Shown: positions 40,067-48,925 of the stretch, in pieces | Layout of the letters: every line of letters begins with the position of its first letter | Position numbering within the stretch: the first letter of the stretch is position 1 | NCBI RefSeq assembly: GCF_005234135.1 | Contig: NZ_CP039965.1 | Location: 1,178,001 to 1,242,000, forward strand | Reading direction: 5' to 3' | Source of the DNA: Pseudorhodobacter turbinis | Lineage (GTDB): Bacteria > Pseudomonadota > Alphaproteobacteria > Rhodobacterales > Rhodobacteraceae | DNA length: 64,000 nt | Notes under the pieces: generated by a model | Told to the model about the DNA's origin: nothing | Seen by the model: the letters and a program-made list of their open reading frames with translations, nothing else | Database searches by the model: none | Position numbers and translations under genes: made by a program

Positions 40067-41924
40067 TCAGCCCGACATAGACCGCACGGCCCCGGTTGGC
40101 ATAGCCCCAAGAATCGGAGGTATCCTTGTCAAAGAGGTTGCTCACCCGGCCCGTCAGGGTAACACGGTCGCTAAGGTCATAATGCGCTGCCACATCCAGC
40201 GTGGTAAAATCGGGCAGTTTTTCAACACTGCGCGCGCCCCAGCCTTGCAGGTCGTAATTGCCCGAGACATGCCGCAGATCCGCCGAAACTGCACCGCGCC
40301 CGCCAAAGGTTTCATAGGTCGCCCCCAAGGTCAGCTCATTGCGCGGGCGGCGGGTTTCGGTGGCGCCATCGGGGTTTTTCGCGTCGATATAGGTATAGCC
40401 GAGCCGCAGGGCCAGCACGTCGGTCGCCTGCATATTGCCGGTTACCTCAATCCCTTGCCGCTTGGCCTTGCCGCCTTGGTTGATAAAGCCGAAGGTCCCC
40501 GGCCCGGTCGAAATATCGGTGATCTTATCGGTCAGGGTCTCGTTGAAATAGGTCACATCAATGCTGCCACGATCGGCAAAGATCGGGAAGGTCGCGCCCA
40601 GATCAAAGCTGCGGTTACGCTCCGGCGTCAGGTCGGGGTTGCCGCTATAGCCAAAGCTGCTGGCGAATAGCTGGAAATATGAGGGGTCCACCACGCCCGT
40701 CCCTGCCGAGGCATGCAACCGCACCCCGCTTTGCGGCAACAGATAGGACAGGCCGACATTCCATGTCGTCGTATCCTTGTACTGGCTGTTCTGGTCATGG
40801 CGCGCGCCAAGCTGGACATTTAGCCCGTTGTCAAAGCTGCCGCGATATTCCAGCGCGACCGATGTTGCTTTCGGATTGTAATCGGGGTTGGAGCTGCTGG
40901 ATTTCTCTTCTTTTTCCAACAGCAGGTTCAGCAGCTGGTTGGCATCCTTGACTGTGCCGTCAATGCCATAGCTAAGCCGGTATTTCGCTGCATTGGCCGT
41001 GTTCTTGCTGGGCGCGCCACCGTTATAGCTTTGATCAAAGCGGGTGGTTTCCAGCGCAAACCGTTGTTCAAGGCGGCCATCCAACATGCTGTATTCCGCA
41101 AACAGGCTGGCGGTGGTTTCATCGCGGGTGCTGTAGTTTGACGGGTTGTCTACGATATAGGACGCGGCATCCGTGGGTGTCCAAGAGGTATCATCGTAGT
41201 CGTAATCTTCTTTGGACCGGCGGATGGTGAAGCCCAGCTTCAGGTCCTCGGTTGCCATGATGTCGCCCGAAAGGATGGCGGTATCGCGCCGCACGCTGTC
41301 TTTCTCGCCGCCGTCACCGGAAACGTCATAGCCACGGTCATCACTGCTGGAAATCGCAAGCGATATGGCGCCCCGTTCGGTCCGGTGGCCAAGGAAGACG
41401 CTTGCCGTGGTGCCTGCACCCACCTCAAGCGATGCGCTTGCGGTTTGGCCCATTTCAGCCTTGCGGGTGATGATGTTCACCACGCCGGTTGAGGCACTTG
41501 CCCCGTAGAAGGCTGATTGCGGGCCGCGCAGCACCTCGATCCGTTCGATATTGGCGGTTTCCAGCCCGCTAAGAGAATAGCCGCCATCCGCGCCCGATGC
41601 CAAAATTCCGTCAATAAGAACCAAGGTGTGGTTTGCTTCGCCGCCACGGATCCGCAGACCCGTCAGGCTGGCGCTGGACCCGTTGACCGAGACGCCGGGC
41701 AGGGACCGCAGGGCATCGCGAACGGTCGTGATCCCGCGATCCTCGATGTCTTGTGCCGTCACCACGCTGGCGGCGTGCCCGTATTGCGCCGCGCCAATCG
41801 GGCTGAGGCCACCAGAGATGATGATCTCGTCCAGATCAAACACCTCTTGGGCGAAAGTCGGCGTGATAGAAAATGTTGCGGCGGCGGTCGCCAGCAAGCC
41901 TGCGCGCATGGATGAAACCAGCAT
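40053..41924 (-). CDS. btuB: TonB-dependent outer-membrane cobalamin receptor
   Basis: 623 aa. Signal peptide MLVSSMRAGLLATAAATFS..., TonB box EVFDLDEIIISGG, plug domain (DALRSLPGVSVNGSSASLTG, IRGGEANHTLVLIDGI, IERIEVLRGPQSAFYGASAS), then a 22-strand barrel ending in an aromatic residue (YVGLNAKF). Size and plug resemble BtuB. Located directly downstream of a cobalamin riboswitch and heading the uptake operon. ATG 41924 has GAGG at 7 nt. Confidence 0.92.
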   Translation of the reverse strand: MLVSSMRAGLLATAAATFSITPTFAQEVFDLDEIIISGGLSPIGAAQYGHAASVVTAQDIEDRGITTVRDALRSLPGVSVNGSSASLTGLRIRGGEANHTLVLIDGILASGADGGYSLSGLETANIERIEVLRGPQSAFYGASASTGVVNIITRKAEMGQTASASLEVGAGTTASVFLGHRTERGAISLAISSSDDRGYDVSGDGGEKDSVRRDTAILSGDIMATEDLKLGFTIRRSKEDYDYDDTSWTPTDAASYIVDNPSNYSTRDETTASLFAEYSMLDGRLEQRFALETTRFDQSYNGGAPSKNTANAAKYRLSYGIDGTVKDANQLLNLLLEKEEKSSSSNPDYNPKATSVALEYRGSFDNGLNVQLGARHDQNSQYKDTTTWNVGLSYLLPQSGVRLHASAGTGVVDPSYFQLFASSFGYSGNPDLTPERNRSFDLGATFPIFADRGSIDVTYFNETLTDKITDISTGPGTFGFINQGGKAKRQGIEVTGNMQATDVLALRLGYTYIDAKNPDGATETRRPRNELTLGATYETFGGRGAVSADLRHVSGNYDLQGWGARSVEKLPDFTTLDVAAHYDLSDRVTLTGRVSNLFDKDTSDSWGYANRGRAVYVGLNAKF

Positions 41925-42062
41925 ATGATACCCTCGGTTACGGCCACAGAATTGCCGTTTGGTCCTGTTGTGACACTGGAGGGATGCATGATTCCCCCGC
42001 AGCCGGTGAAATCACCACGCGCGGAAGCTCCGCAGCCCGACGCGCCCCTCGCGGTCGAACAG

Positions 42063-42225
42063 GGTGAACACCTTGGCAGGTCTCCTGACTTGCGGGTCAA
42101 CGCTTGGCCGGACCTTCCCGCAGCTTTGCGCTACAGTGGTACCCCCGGCCTCACTCTCCGCTTACAGTTGCGGGGGCAGTCGTGGATTATGTGCCCAATG
42201 CAGGCATCTTACCACGTTCCCTTTT
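42063..42225 (-). promoter_or_regulatory. Cobalamin riboswitch upstream of btuB
   Basis: On the minus strand the conserved AdoCbl elements appear in order: GGGAACGTGGT start, CGACTGCCCCCGCAACTG core (around 42170-42182), GGGAAGG, and the B12 box AGTCAGGAGACCTGCC at 42090-42075. It should repress btuB and the downstream uptake genes when cobalamin is plentiful. Of the 527-bp gap between btuB and the next plus-strand gene, this takes the left part. Confidence 0.93.
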
Positions 42226-42345
42226 AATCATACGGCGAACCGCCAGAACCAAAGCCCTTTTGTGCTAGCGAAAGTTGCCGTGAATGTGAAGGGGTTTCAG
42301 TGTGGGGGAGGGCTGTAAAACAAAGCTATTAATGGGTGACTAAAA

Positions 42346-42375
42346 GAATCAGGTTTACATTTCAGACTGAATCAG
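42346..42375 (+). promoter_or_regulatory. Direct repeats before the iron operon, candidate regulator site
   Basis: GAATCAG at 42346-42352 and 42369-42375, 23 bp apart (about two helical turns), 77 bp before the first ORF of the iron/heme operon. They could be an iron-regulator site, but match no consensus I can name with confidence. The rest of 42226-42451 shows no clear feature. Confidence 0.3.
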
Positions 42376-42451
42376 TAAGGTAACGCCATAAGCCAAGCCA
42401 CCCCAGTGCGAACAGGGCAAGCCCGGTACAGTTTTGCAAAGGAGTGCGAAA

Positions 42452-42610
42452 ATGCCCGCGCCAACCCAAGATCGCCCGATGAGACCCGATACCGAAGTGT
42501 TCCGTATTCCCAACCTTTCCGACTGGCTCAGCTTTGCGGCCTTGGGCGATACCGCCCTTTGGGCCAGCTATGCCGACCACAAAACCGTGCGCTCGGAGGG
42601 TGGAAAATGA
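42452..42610 (+). CDS. 52-aa ORF leading the hemP operon
   Basis: Reads MPAPTQDRPMRPDTEVFRIP..., ending HKTVRSEGGK-stop. It has AGGAG at 7 nt and its stop overlaps the hemP start (ATGA), strong signs of a real, coupled gene. Contains an amphipathic stretch (SDWLSFAALGDTALWASYAD). Function unknown; position suggests a role in, or translational control of, heme/iron uptake. Confidence 0.7.
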   Translation: MPAPTQDRPMRPDTEVFRIPNLSDWLSFAALGDTALWASYADHKTVRSEGGK

Positions 42611-42753
42611 ACATGCAAGTTTTGGTGGAGGCTATTCCCGCATATGATGCCCGCGTGATGACCAATGGGCAGACGATGGCGCATATCACCTTGGACGGGC
42701 AGGTCTATACCCTGCGCATCACCAAGGCCGGCAAATTGATCCTGACAAAATGA
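42607..42753 (+). CDS. hemP: Hemin uptake protein HemP
   Basis: 48 aa. Contains the HemP core ITLDGQVYTLRITKAGKLIL TK at the C-terminus (GxxYxLRxTxxGKLILTK). Such small proteins accompany heme-uptake genes and are iron-regulated. Start codon coupled to the upstream ORF; 9 bp to the next gene. Confidence 0.85.
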   Translation: MNMQVLVEAIPAYDARVMTNGQTMAHITLDGQVYTLRITKAGKLILTK

Positions 42754-42762
42754 GGGGGTGAC

Positions 42763-43242
42763 ATGTCAATTGCCTGGACCCCAGAATTCCCATCCCGCCA
42801 GCGTGGCGCGGCCCCCGTCGGCACCTTGGCCGAATTGCCGGGGGTAGAGCGTCGCGCCGTTTTGTATCTGCGCAAGTGGTGCGAGGGGCCGCAGGGCCGC
42901 GAAGCCGTTGCGGCAGACGTATCCCGCAGCTTTGATGCGCCGCGTGCCGCGCAAACCGTGAACCGTTTTGCGGATTTGCTCGAGGTGGTTTTACGCTGCC
43001 CCCGCCGCCCGCTGATGCGCCACGGCTCCGATTGCGGTTGCTTTGGCGGTGACGAATCCACCTTTGCCCATATGATCGCCGCCAGTGCGGCAGGCGACCG
43101 CGAAGACGCAATGGCTTTCGCTCTGACCCTCATGCACCCCGGCGAGGCCTTTCAGGCCGTTCAGGTGGCCGAGGATGTCGGGCTGTCCTTTCTGGAATTA
43201 TCCCGGCCCGACTACGCGCGGCCACCCTATTTGAGACACTGA
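42763..43242 (+). CDS. Unknown protein in the iron/heme operon
   Basis: 159 aa, not recognised. No signal peptide. Mostly helical; contains a Cys pair and His (HGSDCGCFGGDESTFAHMIA) that could bind iron or heme, then AFALTLMHPGEAFQAVQVAE. Homologues appear, from memory, only in this gene setting in Rhodobacterales. GAGG before the ATG. Confidence 0.7.
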   Translation: MSIAWTPEFPSRQRGAAPVGTLAELPGVERRAVLYLRKWCEGPQGREAVAADVSRSFDAPRAAQTVNRFADLLEVVLRCPRRPLMRHGSDCGCFGGDESTFAHMIAASAAGDREDAMAFALTLMHPGEAFQAVQVAEDVGLSFLELSRPDYARPPYLRH

Positions 43243-43259
43243 CCAAAAAAGGAAATATT

Positions 43260-44513
43260 ATGCGTCTGTCCCTGATTGCTGCTTTGACCACAACCGTGTT
43301 TGCGGCCCCCGCACTGGCTGCCACACCCGAGGAGGTCGCCCGCACCTATACCGATATCGCGGCAGCAGGTTACGGCGACAGCCTGACCACAGCAAAGGCC
43401 CTGCAAGCGGCAGTGGATGCCCTCATTGCCGCGCCCTCGGATGAGACGCTAGCCGCTGCAAAAGCCGCATGGATCGCGGCCCGCGTGCCTTATCAACAGA
43501 CCGAGGTTTACCGTTTCGGCAACGCGGTGGTGGATGAATGGGAAGGCCGTGTGAACGCTTGGCCGCTGGACGAAGGGCTGATTGACTATGTCGATACCAG
43601 CTATGGCCAATCCGACGAAAACCCGCTGTCCACGCTGAATGTGATCGCGAATACGAAGTTTACGCTGTCGGGGGCGGATGTGGACGCACGCGCCCTGACG
43701 CCTGAATTTATTTCCGGAACCCTGCATGAGGTGGACGGCATCGAGGCGAATGTCGCCTCGGGCTATCACGCGATTGAATTTCTGCTTTGGGGGCAGGATT
43801 TGAATGGCACGGGGCCGGGGGCGGGCAACCGTCCGGTAACCGATTTCGCGCAGGGCGCGGATTGCACCAATGGCAATTGTGACCGCCGCGCCGAATACCT
43901 CAAGGCGGCAACCGACCTGTTGATCACCGATCTGGAATATATGACCGCGCAGTGGGCAGCAGGCGGAGAGGCCCGTGAGGCAACGCTTGCCGATCCGGCC
44001 GCCGCGCTCTCGGCGATGCTGACCGGCATGGGCAGCCTGTCTTATGGCGAATTGGCCGGTGAGCGGATGCGCCTTGGTGTCATGCTCAATGATCCCGAAG
44101 AAGAGCATGACTGTTTTTCCGATAACACCCACAACAGCCACTATTATGACGGTTTGGGCATTCGCAACGTCTATACTGGCAGCTACACCCGTGTTGATGG
44201 CAGCGTGGTTTCCGGCCCCTCCCTTTCCGAACTGGTCGCAGAGGCCGATGCGGCCGTGGATGCGCAGTTGAAGGCAGAGCTTGACGCATCGGTGGCGGCG
44301 CTTGGCGCGGTAAAGACCGCCGCAGAGGCCGGGCTTGCCTATGACCAGATGCTTGCGGTTGGCAATGCCGAAGGCGAGGCGTTGATCATGGGTGCCGTTG
44401 ATGCGCTGGTCACGCAAACCGCCTCGATCAACCGTGCTGTGACCGCGATGGGGCTTTCGGCGGCGATCGAAGGGTCCGACAGCCTCGATAACCCAAGCGC
44501 TGTTTTCCAGTGA
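43260..44513 (+). CDS. Imelysin-family periplasmic iron protein (M75, IrpA-like)
   Basis: 417 aa. Signal peptide MRLSLIAALTTTVFAAPALA. The imelysin GxHxxE motif is GYHAIEFLLWGQD (about residues 167-179); other marks are VDEWEGRVNAWPLDEGLIDY, HEVDGIEANVASG, and FSDNTHNSHYYDGLGIRN. Family members are iron-regulated and thought to take part in iron acquisition at the envelope rather than proteolysis. Confidence 0.9.
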   Translation: MRLSLIAALTTTVFAAPALAATPEEVARTYTDIAAAGYGDSLTTAKALQAAVDALIAAPSDETLAAAKAAWIAARVPYQQTEVYRFGNAVVDEWEGRVNAWPLDEGLIDYVDTSYGQSDENPLSTLNVIANTKFTLSGADVDARALTPEFISGTLHEVDGIEANVASGYHAIEFLLWGQDLNGTGPGAGNRPVTDFAQGADCTNGNCDRRAEYLKAATDLLITDLEYMTAQWAAGGEAREATLADPAAALSAMLTGMGSLSYGELAGERMRLGVMLNDPEEEHDCFSDNTHNSHYYDGLGIRNVYTGSYTRVDGSVVSGPSLSELVAEADAAVDAQLKAELDASVAALGAVKTAAEAGLAYDQMLAVGNAEGEALIMGAVDALVTQTASINRAVTAMGLSAAIEGSDSLDNPSAVFQ

Positions 44514-44540
44514 TCGGCATCTAAATCAAAGGGGTTCGCC

Positions 44541-44840
44541 ATGATTATCTGTCATTGCACCGGCATCACCAACCACCAGATCACGGCGGCGGTGGACTGG
44601 ATGCGTTCGGCGGACCCCGATACCGTTATCACCCCTGGCAAAATCTATCGTGCCCTTGGGCATCGGGCCGATTGCGGGGGGTGCATGCCGCTGTTCCTTG
44701 ACACCATGCGTAAATCTGCGAGTTTCGGGGTAGCCACGACCGCAGGGTCTAGCCACGAAATCCCGAATCTTGGAACAGGAAAATACCATGAAGGGCGATC
44801 CCAAAGTCATCGACTATCTGAACGCAGCGCTACGGTCTGA
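44541..44840 (+). CDS. bfd: Bacterioferritin-associated ferredoxin (2Fe-2S)
   Basis: 99 aa. N-terminal [14 protein letters not shown] and [10 protein letters not shown] give the CxC...CxxC ligands of the Bfd-type [2Fe-2S] cluster. It delivers electrons to bacterioferritin to release stored Fe. Longer than the usual 60-75 residues; the last 18 codons overlap bfr (44788-44840) in another frame. Confidence 0.88.
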   Translation: MIICHCTGITNHQITAAVDWMRSADPDTVITPGKIYRALGHRADCGGCMPLFLDTMRKSASFGVATTAGSSHEIPNLGTGKYHEGRSQSHRLSERSATV

Positions 44841-45273
44841 ACTTACGGCCGTAAGCCAATACTGGCTGCATTACCGCCTACAAGAGGATTGGGGCTTCGG
44901 TCATATTGCTGCTAAATCCCGTGCCGAAAGCATTGAGGAAATGAACCATGCCGATCGTTTGATCGCGCGGATTTTGTTCCTTGAAGGCCACCCCAACCTG
45001 CAAAAACTCGACCCTTTGCGCATCGGTGAGAACCTGCGCGAGACGTTAGAGGCCGATCTGGCCGGCGAACATGATGCGCGTAACCTGTACATTGAGGCGC
45101 GCAAACATTGTGATGCGGTGGGCGATTTCACCTCCAAAACCTTGTTTGAAGAATTGATCGCCGATGAAGAAGGCCACATTGATTTCCTCGAAACCCAAAT
45201 CTCGCTTTATGATGAAATTGGCGCGCAGAAATACGGTCAGTTGAACGCCAAACCTGCCGATCAGGCCGAATAG
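44788..45273 (+). CDS. bfr: Bacterioferritin
   Basis: 161 aa, 24-mer iron storage protein. Ferroxidase ligands lie in [18 protein letters not shown] (Glu), [16 protein letters not shown] (Glu, His), and [14 protein letters not shown] (Glu, His); the heme-ligand Met is in SIEEMNHAD, as in E. coli Bfr. ATG 44788 ([12 protein letters not shown]) is preferred to the TTG-type start at 44770. Confidence 0.95.
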   Translation: MKGDPKVIDYLNAALRSELTAVSQYWLHYRLQEDWGFGHIAAKSRAESIEEMNHADRLIARILFLEGHPNLQKLDPLRIGENLRETLEADLAGEHDARNLYIEARKHCDAVGDFTSKTLFEELIADEEGHIDFLETQISLYDEIGAQKYGQLNAKPADQAE

Positions 45274-45359
45274 GCGGAATTTGTCGCAGGGCGGCGCGGC
45301 GTTTTCTGATTGAATTAGTCGGGAATTTTTGGCACTCAGGCGCGGTAAGGAGTATCCCG

Positions 45360-46868
45360 ATGTTTCGAACCGCCCTGATCCTGTCCTGCCTTGCCGCGCC
45401 CGCCCATACGCAAACCCTAGGCGACGTGCATTTGCCGCTGGTTCCGCGCACAGAGGCTGAGGCAGCACGCATCGCGGCCGTCACCGCCCTGACCGATGAT
45501 TTCAGCAAGGCTGAAGCGTTTGAGGAAAAGCCCGCAGGGGCGGCGACAGTGCGGGCTTGGACCAATGCCGATGCGTTTTCCCAGCTATCAGCCAATATGC
45601 CCTTCGCGCATGAAATGGACTTTAAGCTGGGCAATGCGCTGTTTCGCAAGTCATGGGTTGCCTCGCCCTCATCGACGCTTGGCTCGGACGGGTTGGGGCC
45701 GCTTTACAATGCGCGCGCCTGTCAGGATTGCCACCTCAAGGATGGTCGCGGCCATACGCCCGAGGGGCCGGAAGATCGCGCGGTGTCAATGTTCCTGCGT
45801 CTTTCGGTGCCCGCCGCCAGTAGCGCCGAGGAGATCGAGGGCTGGATCGCCACCGCCAATGAGCCGACTTACGGCGGTCAGCTTCAGGATTTCGCGGCCC
45901 CCGGCCATAGCGCCGAAGGGCAGATGGAGATCACCTATACCGATGTTCCGGTAGAGCTGGCTGATGGCACCGTTGTCACCCTGCGCGACCCGAGTTACTC
46001 GGTCAGCGATCCGGGCTTTGGCCCGCTTCACCCCGATGCCATGCTGTCCCCCCGCGTCGCCCCGCAGATGATCGGGCTGGGCCTGCTCGAGGCGATCTCC
46101 GTGGCCGATATTCTGGCTAAGGTCGATGCGGATGACGCGGACGAGGATGGTATTTCGGGTCGCGTGGCGATTGTGCCAAGCGCGGCATTCGGTGTGCCGG
46201 TGCTGGGGCGCTTTGGCTATAAGGGCGGCACCGGCACGGTGATGGATCAATCAGCGGCGGCCTTTTCGGGGGATATGGGGCTTTCGACGCCGCTGCACCC
46301 CGACCCTTGGGGCGATTGCACCAAGGCGCAAGCCGATTGCATCGCCGCCCCCCACGGGCAGGAACCCGAAAACCGTGAGGGGCTGGAGGTGGATACCCTC
46401 TCGCTTGATCTGGTAACCTTTTATTCGCGCAACCTCGGCGTGCCAGAGCGGCGCGACGTGTCGGACCCGACCGTTTTGCGCGGCAAGGAAGTGTTCTACT
46501 CCCTCAACTGTACCTCGTGTCATACCCCCAAATATGTCACCCACCGCCTGACCGACCAGCCAGAGCAGAGCTTTCAGCTGATCTGGCCCTATACCGATCT
46601 GCTTTTGCATGACATGGGCGAGGGGCTTGCCGACAACCGCCCCGAAGGCCGCGCCACGGGCACCGAATGGAAAACCCCGCCGCTTTGGGGGATCGGCCTG
46701 ACACAGCAGGTTTCGGGCCACAATCAATTCCTGCATGATGGCCGCGCCCGCAACCTGCTGGAGGCGATTCTGTGGCATGGGGGCGAGGCAAAGGGCGCCC
46801 GCGATGGCGTCGTCTCGCTTGATACATCTGACCGCGATGCTTTGATCGCCTTTCTGGAAAGCCTTTGA
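45360..46868 (+). CDS. Di-heme c-type oxidoreductase (DUF1111 family)
   Basis: 502 aa. Signal peptide (MFRTALILSCLAAPAHTQ). Two heme-c sites: CQDCH near residue 122 and CTSCH near 385. Other family marks: LGSDGLGPLYNARACQDCH and VSGHNQFLHDGRARNLLEAI with a His/Met ligand candidate. The family sits between imelysin genes in iron-uptake clusters and may act as a ferrous/ferric or thiol redox enzyme. AAGGAG before the ATG; 1 bp to the next gene. Confidence 0.88.
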   Translation: MFRTALILSCLAAPAHTQTLGDVHLPLVPRTEAEAARIAAVTALTDDFSKAEAFEEKPAGAATVRAWTNADAFSQLSANMPFAHEMDFKLGNALFRKSWVASPSSTLGSDGLGPLYNARACQDCHLKDGRGHTPEGPEDRAVSMFLRLSVPAASSAEEIEGWIATANEPTYGGQLQDFAAPGHSAEGQMEITYTDVPVELADGTVVTLRDPSYSVSDPGFGPLHPDAMLSPRVAPQMIGLGLLEAISVADILAKVDADDADEDGISGRVAIVPSAAFGVPVLGRFGYKGGTGTVMDQSAAAFSGDMGLSTPLHPDPWGDCTKAQADCIAAPHGQEPENREGLEVDTLSLDLVTFYSRNLGVPERRDVSDPTVLRGKEVFYSLNCTSCHTPKYVTHRLTDQPEQSFQLIWPYTDLLLHDMGEGLADNRPEGRATGTEWKTPPLWGIGLTQQVSGHNQFLHDGRARNLLEAILWHGGEAKGARDGVVSLDTSDRDALIAFLESL

Positions 46869-46869
46869 C

Positions 46870-47838
46870 ATGATCCGCGCGCTTGCCCTTTCGCTTTGTC
46901 TTGCCACACCTGCCTTTGCCGATTTTCCCGAAACGGTGCGCGATCATATCCTTCCCGGCTATGCGGGATTTGCAAAGGCGGCCGAGGATTTGGCGGATAC
47001 GGCGGCGCAAAGCTGTGATCCGCAGGCCCTGCGCCCCGCTTACAATGCGGCTTTTGATGCGTGGATGGGCGTGCAGCACCTGCGCTTTGGTCCGGTAGAG
47101 CAGGGCGGGCTTGGCCTTGCCATCGCCTATTGGCCCAACCCCAAGGGCAGCGGGCGGCGTGCGCAGATGGCCATCCTGACCGGCGATGCCTCTTTGCTGG
47201 AGCCTGAAAATTTTGCCGAACAATCCGTGGCGGCCCGCGGGTTGTTTGCGTTGGAGCGGCTGCTTTATCCAAGGACCGAGCTTCCTGCGGACCCTTGTCC
47301 CCTGATCCGCGCGACTACTGCCGATCTGGCGCGGGTTGCGGGGGTGGTCCATGCGGCATGGGTTGATGATTATGCCGAGACATTGCTGACCGCAGGCGAG
47401 GCGGGCAATACGACCTATCTGACCCGCCCCGAGGCCCGTCAGGCCTTGTTCACCCAGCTTGCCACCGCGCTTGAATTTACCGATGACACCCGCCTTGGCC
47501 GCCCTCTCGGCAGCTTTACCCGTCCGCGTCCCGAACGGGCCGAGGCTTTGGCATCAGGTCGTCCGCTGCGCAATATCTTGCTGTCGCTAAAGGCTCAACG
47601 TGCCATGGTTGAGACGCTGACACCGGACGCGCCGAAAACCATCGCGGCTTTTGATCATGCGATCGTCGTGGGCGAGGCTTTGGATGATCCGCTCTTGGCA
47701 GGGGTTGCCGAACCGGAAAGCCGTCTGAAGGTAGAGATTTTGCAACAAGCCATCGAGGCCTTGCGGCAAACCGTTCTGTCCGAACTGGGGCCGGAGCTGG
47801 ATGTCGGTATCGGTTTTAACGCGGCGGATGGCGATTGA
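46870..47838 (+). CDS. Second imelysin-family protein
   Basis: 322 aa. Signal peptide MIRALALSLCLATPAFA. Shorter imelysin form: FDAWMGVQHLRFGPVEQGGL, SVAARGLFALERLLY (position of the GxHxxE-like motif, here ARGLFALE with Gly-Leu in place of His), GRPLGSFTRPRPERAEA. The changed motif suggests a different metal preference from the 417-aa protein. It ends inside the start region of the DUF1513 gene. Confidence 0.87.
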   Translation: MIRALALSLCLATPAFADFPETVRDHILPGYAGFAKAAEDLADTAAQSCDPQALRPAYNAAFDAWMGVQHLRFGPVEQGGLGLAIAYWPNPKGSGRRAQMAILTGDASLLEPENFAEQSVAARGLFALERLLYPRTELPADPCPLIRATTADLARVAGVVHAAWVDDYAETLLTAGEAGNTTYLTRPEARQALFTQLATALEFTDDTRLGRPLGSFTRPRPERAEALASGRPLRNILLSLKAQRAMVETLTPDAPKTIAAFDHAIVVGEALDDPLLAGVAEPESRLKVEILQQAIEALRQTVLSELGPELDVGIGFNAADGD

Positions 47839-47839
47839 T

Positions 47840-48889
47840 ATGACCACACGGCGTGCCTTTCTTGCGGGGTTGGCCATGGCCAGCCTACCGCGCCTGACAT
47901 GGGCCGATGTGGGTAATCCGGCCTTTTTGGCGGCGGCGAAATCGGCCAGTGGTTTTGTGTTGCACGGGCTTTCGGAACAGGGGCAAAGCCTGTTTTCCTT
48001 GCCCTTGCCCGCACGCGGTCACGCCGCCTGTGCCCATCCGACCCGAGCGCTTGCCGTGGCCTTTGCGCGCCGTCCTGGCACATTCGCGCTGGTGATTGAT
48101 TGTGCAAGCGGCGCGGTGTTGCATCAATTGGACCCACCCGCGGGACGTCATTTCAATGGGCATGGTGTGTTTTCGGCAGATGGTTCGGTGTTAATGACAT
48201 CCGAGGTGGTGGCCGAAACCTCGGCCGGGCGGATCGGCCTGTGGGATGCATCCGGTTTTCGCCGTATCGGGGAATGGGACAGCGGCGGCATCGGTCCGCA
48301 TGACATCAAGCTGCTGCCCGACGGGCGGCTGGTCGTGGCCAATGGGGGCATCCAGACCACGCCAAATGGCCGGACTGAGTTGAACATCGAGGCGATGCGC
48401 CCGAACCTGACGATCCTGTCAGAGGGGGCGATTGTGGACCGTGCGGAGCTTGCGCCGGAATATCACCAGAACTCCATCCGCCACTTGGCGCTTTTGCCGG
48501 ATGCGATTGCCTGTGCAATGCAATGGCACGGGGATCCGGCTGATCCGGTGCCGCTGTTGGGCCTGTGGAAGCCCGGCCAAGCGCCCGAACTGTGTCCCGC
48601 GCCCGAGGCGATGGGGCTGGCGATGAAGGGCTATGCCGGATCTATTGCGGCGACCAATGGCCGTATTGCGGTGACTTCGGCACCCGGCGGTTTGGTGATG
48701 GTCTTTGACGCAACAGGTGCGCCGCTTGCCAGCCATTTTCGCGCCGATATGTGCGGCATCGCGGCCATGGGGACGGATTTTATCGCCACTGACGGGCTGG
48801 GTGCTGCATGGCATCTGGGCGAAGAGGGGCTGACACTGCTTGGCAAACAGCCGGTTGCTTGGGACAATCATTTGATCGCCTTGGGCTGA
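47840..48889 (+). CDS. DUF1513 Tat-exported protein
   Basis: 349 aa. Twin-arginine signal MTTRRAFLAGLAMASLPR. The rest is a beta-propeller-like DUF1513 domain: HFNGHGVFSADGSVLMTSE, GGIGPHDIKLLPDGRLVVAN, EYHQNSIRHLALLPD, KGYAGSIAATNGRIAVTSAP. The usual last member of imelysin/di-heme clusters; role in periplasmic iron handling inferred from context. ATG 47828 is a possible earlier start. Confidence 0.87.
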   Translation: MTTRRAFLAGLAMASLPRLTWADVGNPAFLAAAKSASGFVLHGLSEQGQSLFSLPLPARGHAACAHPTRALAVAFARRPGTFALVIDCASGAVLHQLDPPAGRHFNGHGVFSADGSVLMTSEVVAETSAGRIGLWDASGFRRIGEWDSGGIGPHDIKLLPDGRLVVANGGIQTTPNGRTELNIEAMRPNLTILSEGAIVDRAELAPEYHQNSIRHLALLPDAIACAMQWHGDPADPVPLLGLWKPGQAPELCPAPEAMGLAMKGYAGSIAATNGRIAVTSAPGGLVMVFDATGAPLASHFRADMCGIAAMGTDFIATDGLGAAWHLGEEGLTLLGKQPVAWDNHLIALG

Positions 48890-48918
48890 CGCCGCCCCGA
48901 TCAGTGAAAGGGGCGGCG
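48890..48918. terminator. Bidirectional terminator, DUF1513 / pepF
   Basis: CGCCGCCCC-gatcagtgaaa-GGGGCGGCG, a 9-bp GC stem between convergent genes. Confidence 0.6.
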
Positions 48919-48925
48919 CAGGGGG

